Source of the DNA: Scedosporium boydii | Taxonomy: Eukaryota > Ascomycota > Sordariomycetes > Microascales > Microascaceae | Assembly: GCA_002221725.1 (NCBI GenBank) | Contig: NJFT01000004.1 | Location: 62,001 to 126,000, forward strand | DNA: 64,000 bases | Direction of reading: 5' to 3' | Shown here: positions 22,653 to 34,600 of the stretch, in pieces | How positions within the stretch are numbered: position 1 is the first letter of the stretch | Layout of the letters: every line of letters starts with the position of its first letter | Notes under the pieces: generated by a model | Seen by the model: only the letters and a program-made list of their open reading frames with translations | Told to the model about the DNA's origin: nothing | The model's database searches: none | Position numbers and translations under genes: made by a program

Positions 22653-25600
22653 CCTTGAGTCGCGCTCCAAGCGAGGGATGTGACTTCTTATCGATGCGTG
22701 TGGGTGTGGAAAATAATCAAAACACCTATGAACCCATTATCATCTTGGGAAAAGGTGATGATGGAATCGTGGGGTGCAGTAGCGACGGGTGCACCGGAGT
22801 TGGAAAGGGCATTTGTCAATGACTTGCTTCGTGGAATGCGTCGAAGCTGGCCTCTTCGATATGCAATATAAGGTCATACATGGTTGGTCGTAGTTGCCAT
22901 GTGTCGATGCTGGCCTCTTGGCGGTTCCTGATTCGCTGAAATATTTGTCACGTGATAAGCTTGTTCGGGACAGCTTGAGGAAGGTCCAACCCATTTGCAT
23001 ATGATCTCAAAACTGCCCATTAACATCAATTGACGGCGGCTCTACGAATGGCGACAATGTCATTACTCCACAAGAGCATCTTGATAGGAGGGCAGATACT
23101 GTCGAGTGGCCCTCATTACTGTGGTTTTCTCTTTCCCATTTTCGACATAAGAAAATGGGAAATCATCAATGCTCTTCGATTGACACGCACTGCGGCAGCT
23201 TCAGGCGGGTAATTCATTCCAACACTCTCCAAGTGCCAAGGATCCAAGTCCGCAGCTGAATGGCCGCTCCCATCTTCGGTAGACGTGACTGATACCTTGG
23301 CCGCAAACTCAAGTCACAGCAGAGAGGTTATCGAATTGTTGCACCGGAGACCAGAGAGAACGAACAGCAGGATGAAGCTTAAGAATCAAATAATCCCAAG
23401 GGCTTAAACGTATTTGACGAGAACGAGACCAAGAAATAAATTCGAACTCTCACCCATAGCTCTTCCAGCTTTGTTAAGCATGACGCTTCCAATGGTGTCA
23501 GAAAGCACCACCAGAAAAACACATTTACAAAGGCTTTGTTTTCTTCGGCCCTTGTGAGGTCGGCAAACTCACCAGGACCCCGATGCCCATCACGTTCGAT
23601 GTCGGGTTCCTGCTCCCCCCATGCTTCGTAAGATCATCCCAAGCAACCACGGTAGGTCGCCAGGCTTGACCCTCGCGAAGAGGTCGGCTCAAACCCCGTC
23701 TATACGTATGTCCTAGAGCACTAGTAGTCAATCAATATACATATACGGGTGTGACGTAGCGCATCATGGACGTGTGCCTACCTTTGTTCGCTGATGTCTC
23801 GTGAAAATCCTTGGGAGGCTCGTCGCAACCGGAACCGGGTGTATCCAATTCTTCCCCCCACACGATGTCCTTTGGGACCGGAGAGGACAGCGGCGGCCAC
23901 CTCTCCCAGTGTAAAGCTGTACGCCCATCTCAGGGGAAACCGGCCCTGGCTAACCACCAGCATCAATTGACTTCGGAATAGAGAGGCGCTTTTTTTAGCG
24001 GGGATACATCCGATTGAAAACTAAAAAGACATGAGAACAGGATTAGGATCCCGAACCCACGATACTGCTCTTCTTCCGCTTCGACTCTGTCTCTGATAAG
24101 CATCATTGATATCCATCCGTTCGGGGAGGAGCCCCCGTGGCAGTTTCAAGTTCAGTAATTGCCATTGTTTTAACGTTGCTTCTTGAATAACCTAGACAGA
24201 TAACTGCTCCCCTAAAATAGTGTTGCGACTAGCCCTACCCCCTCTTACTCTTTCCTGTATTATTCTTTTCTGCCCTTTCCTGCCTCCCCTGGTTGAGAAC
24301 GCCCAATTGGTAAAGAAGGTATGAGTCAAGCAAAAAGCTCTATTGCTCTGGCGTCAAACTGGGACGTGGAGTATGCAATCTCCGGCTGAGGGCTTCGACA
24401 GCCTCAGCTATCACGGCCCTGAAAGTTGTCAGGGATTAAAGCACGCCAAAGGGAATTGTGTAAATGCTGGACGACACAGCTGTTCCGGGCCCCTGAATCT
24501 TGTTATATACGAACAAATCCCCAATGCAGAATGTCCTCGACAAGGAATTACTTTCGGAGCTTAGGGCAAGGAGAATCAGGGTCTCGACATAACGCATTCA
24601 TGTTGGCACTCGGGCGCCCGGACAGGAATCCGCAAAACGGCCCTATCCATGTAGCTCGGACCCAACGCGTAGGCTTGAACTGTTGGCAAAGACGGTGTCG
24701 TTATCTGGGCCATCGATGAAATTAACCCTCGTCCGATCACAGGAAGTTCCCACGGAACATCCTCCATCGTATAGAGATGTAGTGTATTCCATTCGAACCA
24801 AAATCGAATCGGGCATCCTCATATGGAAATGTGCAGCTAGATTTTGAGCGATTCCTGCCATCGGGTCTCTCGCCGAATATTCATCAAGTAGCTTCTGCCT
24901 CGACATGACAGAGAGCCTTCCCTTTCGAGCGATAGAAATAACAACTCTTTCCAACTGGCTGCTGGCACTAGAAAAGAGGGTTCTTAGGATATTGTCAGTA
25001 GCCCATATCTACATGCTGGAGGGTCGTTAGTGAGATCTAGGTTTCGAAATGGATTAGGAATAGTACAGCTAGGAAATAGAATAATAGACATAAATAATAA
25101 AAAAGTAGGTATCGACGGAGAAGTGTTCTTTTGACTAGAAACTAAGGAACTAGTTAATAGGGGAGAATAGAATAAGGGGACCATGGAGATATATTTTCTA
25201 CCTTGAGCACGAGAGGGATGGTGTAAGCGGCTAACAGACGTGAGCCCCAGAGGATGCTCTCTACGCCATCTCCGTTTAACTGTGTCGCAACCCTTCCGCA
25301 GAGCTTCATGCCGAAACCCCCTTTGACGAGCGGTACCTTGAGTGGAGATAATTCTGTTCCAGGCTGAGGAAACCAGTAGGGGAGGCAGCCGTCCCCCAAG
25401 TCGAGGAAAGAGTTGGCTCAACGTCCTGTAAGTGATGGGGAAAGAGAAAATTGAAGGACCGAGTTTGTACTTGACAGCAAAAAACCCCGAATAAATAGTG
25501 AAATTTAGTATTTTTCTTGGGGGGGGGGGGGGGTCCTGGTTAGGTGTTTCTAGGCTTGCATGTGTTAGAGAAACTGCTTTTAGTCTCCTTGAAATCCTGT

Positions 25601-25907
25601 TAGTGAAGGATACCACAATCTTCAATCCATCCCACGGTTTAAATGTGAATTCCGAGGACACAAATAAGCGTGGCGGCAGTGGTGCATTAAATTGAGCCAC
25701 TCTCCACGTTGAGCCTTTGCAATATCGGGAGTTATCCTGGAGAATCTTAGCAGAAGGCTACTGGGATGAGGGAGTCTGTGAGGAGTTTCCTTACTCCGGG
25801 GCCGGTTCTCATCGTCGGCACTCGAGAACAGCTGCTGCGCTTCGACTCCTTGGTCAATTTCGAAACATCTTGATCATTTCCATTTCCCGCTGCTAATTCG
25901 AGAAACA
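22653..25907. other. Intergenic region, possible degenerate sequence
   Basis: It runs from the HRD1 start to the end of the transposase relic. No gene is supported. Open frames on the minus strand (for example 24984-25700, 238 codons) have no recognisable domain, and a run of 15 G at 25519-25533 lies inside one. No TACGAAGTA copy occurs here. Part of it may belong to the transposon remnant or to older mobile DNA, but I found no terminal repeats. Confidence 0.5.
25519..25533. repeat. Poly-G tract (15 G)
   Basis: Uninterrupted G run on the + strand, close to the 3' side of the transposase relic. Confidence 0.9.
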
Positions 25908-27547
25908 TCAGCTTCGAGATCGACTTGATTTTGACGGTCTTCCCCCAAGGCCAGCTTCTCCCGCCGCACCAGCCACTTCCTCCCACGTCCTCTTTTGCGC
26001 CCGTTGAGATCTCAAAAGAGCCTTCCTTTCCCGCTCATATTTCGCAGCCTCTGTCAACGGCGGTGACTCCCTTTCAACGCCGCTGGCGGCTTCTTCCGGC
26101 ACGTCGTTGTCGAGCGGCAGCCCATCCTCCGCGATGATGTCGGGTGAGTTCTTCATGTGGTTCCAAACCGAAAGCTCTGTCGCCTGTATCATCGCCCCAC
26201 GAGCGAACCGTTCAAATGCCCGCTTATATTCCTGCTTAGAGTCGGGATTCCCAACGAGCTCCTCACAAGCCTCTAGAATACGTTCTGCCACTCTTTCCAG
26301 CTTGCCGGGCGTCGTGGGGGTACCGAAGGGGGAAGAATATGGCTCTTCCGCAGCTGCACGTGGTGACTGTGGAGGGGTTCGGGGTTCAATTTTCCGTCGG
26401 ACTTCAGCGAGAACGACTTCTGGGTTCAATGGGCGGATTCCAGTCTTCGTAAACGCAGCTTTCAAAATATCCTCTTTCAGATCTTCTTTCCGTATATCCT
26501 CGATAATTTCAAGGAAGTCGACCTTCGTGATCTTAGTCATCCTGCCACGGAAGTGTTTCATGGGCTCGAATTCTACATAATCTAGTGGCTGGAGGAAATG
26601 GGCCGCGCCTGGTACGAGTCCGAATGGGATGATGTCGTGGTCATAGCAGTATTGGATAAAGTTTACTGTGAGATCGGAGGCGATCCCGTCGAGGAGTAAG
26701 AGCCGCGTTTTCCCGCGGGCCTTGGCCCTGGGATGCTTGTCAAAGTGCTCAAGCCAGCCTAAGCTGAGTTCGTCGTTCAAACAGCCTGTTTCGGATACGC
26801 CCAACGCACTCTGTCCATCCAACTGTTCAACTTCGTACCATTCCGACATGTGCCATTTGCCTGGAAGTACCAGGAACAGGGGAAGAATCTCTCCCACTGC
26901 CGAAATCACTTCAACCAACGTACCTAGTTGACGGTTCATTGGAGTAGCAATCTTTGCACCTCTGTTCTGGCGGGTAACTTCGATCTGGTTCATTGCAGCC
27001 CCAGTAGTTCGGAACCCAATTTCACCCATAGTCCAAATATCGTGCGGTTGGATCCCATGTTCCTCGATGACATCTTTCAGCGACTGAAACCAAGCTTGAA
27101 CATATCCAATATCTTCTTCCGTCATTCGATCATTCGATTAGTAGAGAGGGCCTTGTGCTTCAGTTACAGTTGATACCCATGTCGTTCAATAAAGCGCGTA
27201 ACCCAGTTTGGACCAACCGGAGCAGGCGGAGGTGCATTTAGACCAGCCCGCTGCTTGAGAATGTGATTGGCCGCGTTTCGAATGAAGTCGGGGGCAATAG
27301 ACATATTATGCCGATACAAGAAGTCGATACAGTTGCAAAGAGCTTTTTCTTCTGTATCCGAAAGCTTCTTGTTGACTGGCGCTTTGCGATCTAAGTGTGT
27401 ACCGCGTCACCGCGCCCACGCATAGAGTCGACCATAGGGAACGTGGAACTTCCCCGCGAGCTTCCTCCACGACCATTCTAGATGGGCTGCCCGGAAGCGA
27501 ATAGCTTCTTCTATCCGAATCTCAAAGTCAGGATCAAATCCGTTCAT
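25908..27547 (-). pseudogene. Decayed pogo/Tigger-type transposase (Tc1/mariner superfamily, DDE_1)
   Basis: Read on the minus strand from 27547, the product begins with a psq-like helix-turn-helix (RKLAGKFHVPYGRLYAW) and then a CENP-B-type HTH region ending in GPNWVTRFIERHGY. A DDE_1 endonuclease domain follows in the frame open at 27125-25908. Breaks: TGA near 27408 (after YAWAR), TAA near 27166 (after HGYQL), and a frame change near 27125 where MIE joins the TEEDIGY frame. Both stops are one C-to-T step from CGA and CAA. The first catalytic motif, usually NMDEKGF in this family, reads TMGEIGF, so the first Asp is lost. LLLDGIASDLT and the PLDYVEF region keep the second and third Asp. Together these show a dead element. 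Terminal inverted repeats were not identified, so the element ends are unknown. Confidence 0.85.
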
Positions 27548-28623
27548 TTTCAGGGGTGTTACCACGGAAAACCCACGACCTGATGATTTTGTAAGAGGAT
27601 TGATGTTTTGTTTGCACAGTTGATTCGTTTACATAGCACCCTTAATGGGTAATTGATTACTAAGACCAATTGATGGTACAAACTGGGGCTGTGATCATGA
27701 CGGTTCAGACCGTGTCTCCTGTGCATTTGTTAGAGAAGCTTGGTGTTCTTATAGCGGTTCCTGAGCTATCTGCGCCTCCCGCTTGGTTACCTTCTTGATA
27801 GAGGAAAAACAGCTGTGCTCTTTTGTTCGAAAATTTCTCGGTCAAGCATCGGGAGAATGCCCCCACGTTGAAGAGTGCGGTCGTGATTCAACTCGATAGC
27901 AGATGTGGCGGCCCTGTGGCTGTCTGTGTTCTCACCTTGCCCCGTCCACTGCAAGAAACAAGAGTTGCGGGAACAATGACGCCTTCAACAGAGAGAAAGG
28001 CAATGCGCCGGCTGTCTCACACTACAAAGAGGCCCGCCGGCAGCTCTCTGATCGCCCCTTGAATTCAATTGCCGAGGCCCCTCCCCCCCCGGCCGTGACC
28101 ACCACCTTCGACGCGGCGTAGCCTCAAGAGCCTCCAGCTGCCACTTTATCGCTCTTCTCTCTGTGCACTCGTGATCAACTTTTGTAAAGGTTGTTCAGTC
28201 TCGGAGACAGCGACTCTCTGCTCGCAGCCGCGTTGCGCCCCCAAGGAGTTTTCCTCCTTCCCGGAAGGTCCACTTATTCCCGATCAACTCATATTGATCA
28301 CACTTCGGCCTGCGCTTATTATATAGACTGGACGTAAATTCCCACTTGGTTCTGTTTTCTTTTCCCATTTTCTTCCCTTCTTCTATCTATTATAGACACA
28401 CGCATACCCTGGTAAATATCCTTCTAGACATGGCCATTTTCATTCCCATTTACATCCCGCAAAGGACTTAGAGCAATCTGCACGCTAGAATAATTTTTTT
28501 CTTCCCTCTTTTGTACCATATCCAAGTCCCGGCACAGCGTCGGTCGCTTGCTTCCGGCTTAATAAAAACGCTCCCCGATATCCCGGCGACCTTTCAACAA
28601 CCCCAGCTCCGTCGACAACCACC
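27548..28623. other. Intergenic / upstream region of the CMD-like gene
   Basis: No gene is supported. The left part may include the 5' end of the transposon. The right part (from about 28300) is CT-rich with a TATA-like TTATATAG at about 28318, about 300 bp upstream of the start codon, consistent with a promoter and leader. Confidence 0.5.
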
Positions 28624-29524
28624 ATGGCCACAAAACTCGCCCCCATCATAACTCCAACCCTCCTCTCCACCATCCGGCGCTATCCTAATCTCCCGCGTAA
28701 CACGTGGTACTTCGTAGCCGCCACAACACTATCCATTATCAACCGCCCGGATGAGATTCCCCAAATTTACAAGCATGCACTAGACGAGCCGACAGACTCG
28801 GCCCCGGGTCTTGAGGAACAACTCGCTATCACGCGGAGGATAAGAGAAGCGCTGATCAAGTCTGCTGCAGTGGGTGGTTTACCAAAGGTAAATGGAAGAA
28901 ATAAGGATAAGAAATTTAAGAACCTGTAGTGAGCCCATGAAATTAATCGGGATATAGGCGATCAACGCCCTTTTGGCCCTCAAAACCGTGACACCGCCTG
29001 ATCTCCTTGATGAGCCCATGGCATTCTCCCCAACGCTAAGGCCCGTCGATATCTACGACACCCCGTCCTCTCAGATCCTCAACCGCGGCCAGACCTTTTT
29101 CGACAAGGTCTACGGAAAGGTCTCCAAGCGCGTCATGGGTCAGATGGACCGATCCGGCACGGAGGATCTAGGCTTGACGGCGAGGCTCATGTACGGATAC
29201 GTTTTGAGCAACACGAACGTTCTCTCGTCCGCCGAGACGTCATTTGTTCTCATCTCCGCGTTGATACCCCAAGATGTAAGAATCAGCTTCTCTCGTCGCC
29301 CTTTTCTAGACTTGTTGCAAATTGCTAAACATACTTGTGTCTTTCAGGTCAACCCACAGCTAAAGGGTCACCTCAAGGGCGCTCTGAATGGAGGAGCCAG
29401 TGTCGCCGAGGTCAGGGCTGTGCGGGATGTCGTCATCAAGATTTGCGAGGCTTCGGGTATGAAGAGGCTTTCGGACGATGCTCCCGGCGGTTGGGGCTGG
29501 AGGAGCGAGGTCGCTAGCCTGTGA
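28624..29524 (+). CDS. Carboxymuconolactone decarboxylase / AhpD-like fold protein
   Basis: Three exons, 28624-28887, 28958-29275 and 29348-29524, give 252 aa. The central and C-terminal part (AETSFVLISALIPQD, then LKGHLKGALNGGASVAEVRAVRDVVIKICE) has the helical pattern of the CMD/AhpD-like fold. The Cys-x-x-Cys redox pair typical of AhpD is not visible, so a peroxidase-reductant role is unlikely. The family includes fungal peroxisomal CMD proteins; the C-terminus here ends ASL, not a canonical PTS1, so location is open. The second intron is 72 nt, a multiple of three and stop-free, so retention would insert 24 residues. The GTAAGA donor, TTTCAG acceptor and a GCTAAAC branch-like site favour splicing. 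Exon 1 contains one exact TACTTCGTA at 28708-28716, read as Tyr-Phe-Val. Substrate unknown. Confidence 0.72.
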
Positions 29525-30606
29525 GTTTGAGCTGTCGGCTGATGGTCATCGTCCCTTGACTGTGATCGCTCGTACCCATACACCACACAGGCTGGGATGT
29601 GCTTTATGAAATACACTAGAACTGGGAGGATAGAGAGAGGTGGGGCAGGGTCCCTGGCTTCTTAGGAACTACCAAATACTATGAGTGTTCTATTTCGGCT
29701 GTTTGTCATTTCCACACAGCGTCGGGATCGATTCTAAATCAGATCCGGAATGATCAATGCCTTGATAGTAATTATAATCTGGACGAGTCGCCTACGGGGG
29801 CAGGTCATTACATCAAGCTCACTTTAAGTTGCTATGCTTGCATGATTCGAATGGAAGGTTCTCATGTTTGACTCACTTACAGCTGAGCTATATGACAACA
29901 GAAAGATGCTCCAGGAAACTCAAGTATCAACCTATTGATTGATAATCCTATAGCCAGGCCAACACATCTTCGCCCTTCCCAGAACCACTATTTTCGACAC
30001 GTCTCATTGCCTTGTATCTGAGAAACCTCAGTACATCACCTTGCTCCGTCCACATTGCACTCCCAGGGATTCCCTCAGGGGGGAGATGAGACGAGCCACG
30101 GCCTTGCCCCTAGTAGACCCATTTCGTAAAAGTCCATCTCTGTTTAGGTCATAGACTGTCAAAGGAAATGGTCTTGTAAGAAGTGAATCCAAAATTCCCT
30201 TCGAGGCACCCAGTGTCTGGGGAATCTCTGTAGACAATTCCTTGTATATAGTATTCTTCTTCATGAATCAGATGTTTAAGTTGTGTCGCACTGACAATTT
30301 CGTTCTTGAATAAACATTCCCAAGCCGTTCCCCTTGTTCTAGTGACACACCTTGCGAGCCAAAACGAATGGTTTTTGAGTTTGGACTTTAAAGTCTACAT
30401 GTGAAGTCAAGCTGTGATGGGTTATGATGGAAAACATGCGGCCGGCGATATAAAATGCGACTGTTGGCCGGCCCTCTTGATGATGTTATTCTGCATTGAC
30501 GTTTTAAACACTTGCTAACCGCCTGCTTCACAATACCGTCGTTCCTCGATTCGTCCTCTCTCTTTCCACTTCAACCAGACACAAGAAGCCCATCCTTATC
30601 TCCGCA
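29525..30606. other. Intergenic region with TATA-like promoter of the F-box gene
   Basis: No gene is supported; frames are short and unrecognised. Towards the right, an AT box lies between two GGCCGGC blocks at about 30442-30475, then a CT-rich leader runs to the ATG at 30607. Confidence 0.6.
30450..30457 (+). promoter_or_regulatory. TATA-like box upstream of the F-box gene
   Basis: ATATAAAA about 150 bp before the ATG at 30607, flanked on both sides by GGCCGGC words (about 30442 and 30469). The position fits a core promoter for this gene. No transcription start is known. Confidence 0.4.
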
Positions 30607-31648
30607 ATGTCCGGACAACCTGCCGGTCACGACCTAGATACTGGGAAGATGTCCCTCTATGATCTGTATCAAGCGCTATTCGAAAGGTGTCGACGACCGT
30701 TCTTGCCGGGGCCGCCGCTGGATCGCTTTCCGTTCCCCATGGAGATTGTCCACCTAATCGTCGAGCATCTTGTCCCGGTGGATCGTCTTCGTTTATTATT
30801 AACATGCAAACCGTTCTACCACACATTCTTCTTCCCCCGAACACTCCAGCTGAGTCGAGGCGAGAAGGAGGACTTCCTGCTTGGCCTCGAGCGGGACATA
30901 GCAAGAGTCTACTATTGCGACCACTGCGTTAAACTCCATCCGTGGAGGCCGGAGTGGGCAAGGCAATACGTAAATTACAGACCCTATAATTTTTATTGCC
31001 ACGCTCGACAGGGCATCGAGTTCGGAATATTCGATGTTTGGATATCATACGGCTATGCCCGGCTCGTCATGAATCGTCATTTCTACGGAAAATCCCACGG
31101 TTTGCCCGTTAGTGTACTCGGCAATTACCATCAGTCGTCGGACTCGTATGGCGTTCACGTTTCAAAGCTATCCAAGGCGAGGATCATTAAGGACGAGCTA
31201 TATCTCCGTCGAAGGGCCGAAGCCAAACATCCTTTCGGACGTGAGCCGGCGTTGAAGAGGTATCTTGAGGCGGAGTACTTGCGAGTCTGTCGGCACCTCT
31301 ACGTCGGAACCCAAGATGCAGTGTTATGACGAATCCGGGAAACTGTGCATACCCTACGGGCCTGCGGGCGAGATTATAGTGTTTGAGCAAAGGGGGAGGT
31401 GTGGCGAGTGTCAGACAGAGTACGAGATTCGGATGACGAAACGCTTCTTTACGGGGTGGAATCTCCTCATTCACACATATTCACGGATTTGGAGGTGTCG
31501 GTCAAGTCAAGACCCTGTTTGGCTTCATATGGAAGGGATAGAGAAGGATGTTGAGAGCCTCCCCGAGTTTACGGAGGGCGAGATGTCGATAAAGGATCGA
31601 TGGCTCGCGAGTGAGGAGACACAGACACAATATCGAAAACTTTTCTAG
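30607..31648 (+). pseudogene. F-box protein gene interrupted by a frameshift
   Basis: The first frame (30607-31329, 240 aa) has an F-box at about residues 41-75 (FPMEIVHLIVEHL...LRLLLTCKPF), the segment by which such proteins bind Skp1 in SCF ubiquitin ligases. A CDHC pair follows at 104-107. It stops soon after LRVCRHLYVGTQ. The +1 frame is open through the same place and continues to 31648 with CGEC and WNLLIHTYSRIWR, which looks like the natural C-terminal half of this fungal F-box family (about 345 aa in all). I see no good short intron that would join them: the only GT-AG option removes the conserved YLEAEYLRVC segment. So either one base is gained or lost near 31316-31330, or it is a sequencing error. 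It could also be expressed as a truncated protein. The target is unknown. Confidence 0.6.
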
Positions 31649-34600
31649 GCTTCGACAGGGTATGATGATACTTGATATGCATCGTCTGCTGATTAAATAT
31701 GAAGATGGGCCTTTCTAGTTCTCGACGAGCGGCTACTCGCAAGGGACTTGAGAGCAACAGCAGGTTCATGCCGCAGATCCTTTTCCCTGAGAAGACAGAA
31801 CATACGAGTTCATCGAGCCCATTCCCCATTGTAACCGTACATACCATTCTCCCCCAGGCGAGCACTCATCACGGGATGTAAGCCAAAGGGAAGGGGCAAC
31901 ACAAGCTCCAGCATATCACCAGATGCTTCATATACGAGTCCACGGCAAAAACTTCCAACCGAGCAGCTTAAGCACCAACACTGCGACCAAGTGGCTTAGG
32001 CGGTCGATTGGAGCGCTCAGAAAGTTAGAAAAAAAGCATTTTTCGTAGCTACGTGTCCAGCGGGGAATTGCTTCATTCGAAGTCCGACCAGAGCAGCGCA
32101 TGCGATCTTTTTTGCCTTTTTCCCCCTCATTTCTTCTTTTTTCTTTTGCCTTTGCTACTATACCCTCACTGTCTATCTATCTGTCTTTCTCTCTCTCTCT
32201 CTGCCTCTGCGTGTGCGTTGTGTGGTGCATGGGTGCTCTCGTCGATGAGTTCTAGAACGATGGATGAGAAAACATCTAACACGCCCTCATCCCAATTGAA
32301 TGTCTCCGCTGCCCTCGGTCTGACAGGCGTAGGGCTGAGCTGCAACCTTAAGGCTGAGCTGGGCTTGTTGAATCTGACAATCGTTAGCTCTCAGTGACAT
32401 ACTACACTTCATCTGCTCAACTCGAGCAGTCATAATCCTGATTTCCCTGGACGGTTCTCGGTCTGAACCATCGATGCTGAGCCGCCTTTGGATACGACTT
32501 TGAAGTGATCAATGTCTACCAATCTTTAGATCATTGGGAGTAGAGAGGGGAGAGCATCATCTCGAACGTCAAACTGCCTCTCGTTGTTCGGGGAAATGAA
32601 TGAGACCCATGAGGCGACCTTGTCTTTTCCACTCCTCTTACACATCGTGGGTTATTTCCTTCCCTCGCATTTTCGAGAGCAGCATTCACCTCATCTCGTC
32701 TGATTGCTCCCGAGTCGTCGATACTGCAGTGAGCCCAAAACTTTCCCTACGCTCAAGCCTTTCCCCAGAACGTCACCGGGAGACATTACACACCTTCCCA
32801 AACCAGTTGAAATACCACCGAGTAGGCATCTCATCATCGGGGCACAACCCTCCGTCAACAACCTGCACCTGCACCTCGCCCCCCCCCCCTTTACCAGCAT
32901 GTGCCCCCAGCTCCCATGGTTCTCTCTCCAAATGCATCCATCTAATTGGGTTCCTCAATCCAAACAAGGAAAGAGAGCTCACAAAAAGCGGTATGCATCC
33001 CCCGGAAAGCGCAAAAAGAAAGAAAGAAAAAATCCCGCCATTCTGGACATGGGTCGCAAATGCGGTAAGCTGACACCTGAATAGAGCTAAACCCCCGCCC
33101 TTTTCTTTTTTTTTGCTCACGAATGTTCCCAAAAACCACTGTCTCGGGACCTGGAGACGCCGATGGTTGGTACGACATCGGACGGGGGCGGGCTGGGGTC
33201 GAGGGAACATCGGGGCTGTGAGGGTGCATAAAGGAGGGTGTTATTCAGTGGAAAGGGGAGAGGCACCTGCATGAGAATGGAAGAAAACACAGTAAGAGAA
33301 GCGAAATATTGGCATCAAGAAAGGACAAGTTGCGCCTTTCCCCATCAACGGAGAGGACATCGAAGTGCTGTCGTCGCGTGCTTGGGTGATGCTGGAAACT
33401 GATCGGGGGCCGTTCCCTAAGGAGGACACATCAGATCTATTGATTTCACTAATGGATAAACGTCATCTTTGGTCAATGTTTGTTTTTGAGGCCCTCTCTT
33501 TCATGGGGATTGATCCCTTTTTCGCTCTCCTAACCCACTCGGGTCCTGTTCCCCATCCGAGAGAGGGGGCGTGAAGAGACGAAGTTGGGCACTCCGTCCC
33601 TTGGGCCAGAATTATGAAAGCCTTGAAAGCTGGTCCTGGCAGAGGAAGCCCTCCCGTTCCAAAGGACGGAGGGAATTGGATTTGACTCGGTGGTGTGCAA
33701 GAAAGAGAACATGCAGTGTGCCGCCCTGAGAGCACATCCCGCCTCTACCTCTCCGTCACCTTTCCAAAAAGGGTAACAAGAGTAGAACGGATTGTTTGGT
33801 CTCCTATTCAACGCAAAGAAAAGGGGTTTGGCAAGAAAGATGGTAGTTTCTGGCTCGACCCGAAGGCTTTGTGTAGAACTCGAAATATAATCTTACCACT
33901 CAATACACTTCCGGGTCTGTGGGAGATTTCGGCCTTTGCTATGTGGGCGAGTTAAACTTGGTGATTAACCGGTGACCGGGATATTGACTCTTCGACTCAT
34001 TGGAGACACTCTTCTATCGTTCGATGTTTGGAAATGTAAAATGCTATAAAACCCCGGAAAAGACGAAAAAGCCAGGACCATCTTTCCCCAGAAAACATAC
34101 GATCTCCAAATCTACACGCATACGCCTCCCTTCACGGACAAGGAAACTATCATCTGCCGAGGGAATAAAAAAAAAAAAAAAAGAAGACGTAAGAAACTCA
34201 AACCGAAGACTACCCCGGTCCGACGTCCTTGTACACACACCTACTCTCTCCCCGATATGGGGAATAGCAATCTTGTGGATCATGAACCCATACGCGCCGC
34301 ATCCTAAGCGTCCGTCGTTTCTCTTTCTGCACATAGCTCCGTACAACGCGCCTCTAAGCCTGCATCGCGGTGTTCATCCTCGGGAAAGACAGCCTGCCGG
34401 GCAATGGACACACCCACCCCCTCTCGAACTTGGTCTAAAAACAGTATAGAATCCGCAGGTACATGTCTTCAGATCATATACCAGATGCGATAGGGATATG
34501 TTCCCGTTGCTTTCTGTTCCTCGCCCGGTTTCCACTTCTCCGTAGAGGATAGTGTGTGGCAACCACGGCAAGGGAAAAAAAGAAAAGAGAGCCGGCTACG

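Noticed and set aside
24984..25700. 238-codon minus-strand frame
   Set aside because: No domain recognised; it includes a Pro run caused by a poly-G tract and mixed low-complexity stretches.
25700..27800. Terminal inverted repeats of the pogo-type relic
   Set aside because: I looked on both sides for matching inverted ends next to TA and found none I could defend, so element borders are not given.
31257..31325. Intron joining the two halves of the F-box gene
   Set aside because: The GT-AG pair GTATCT..CCCAAG would remove the conserved YLEAEYLRVC segment, and the donor is weak, so a frameshift is preferred.
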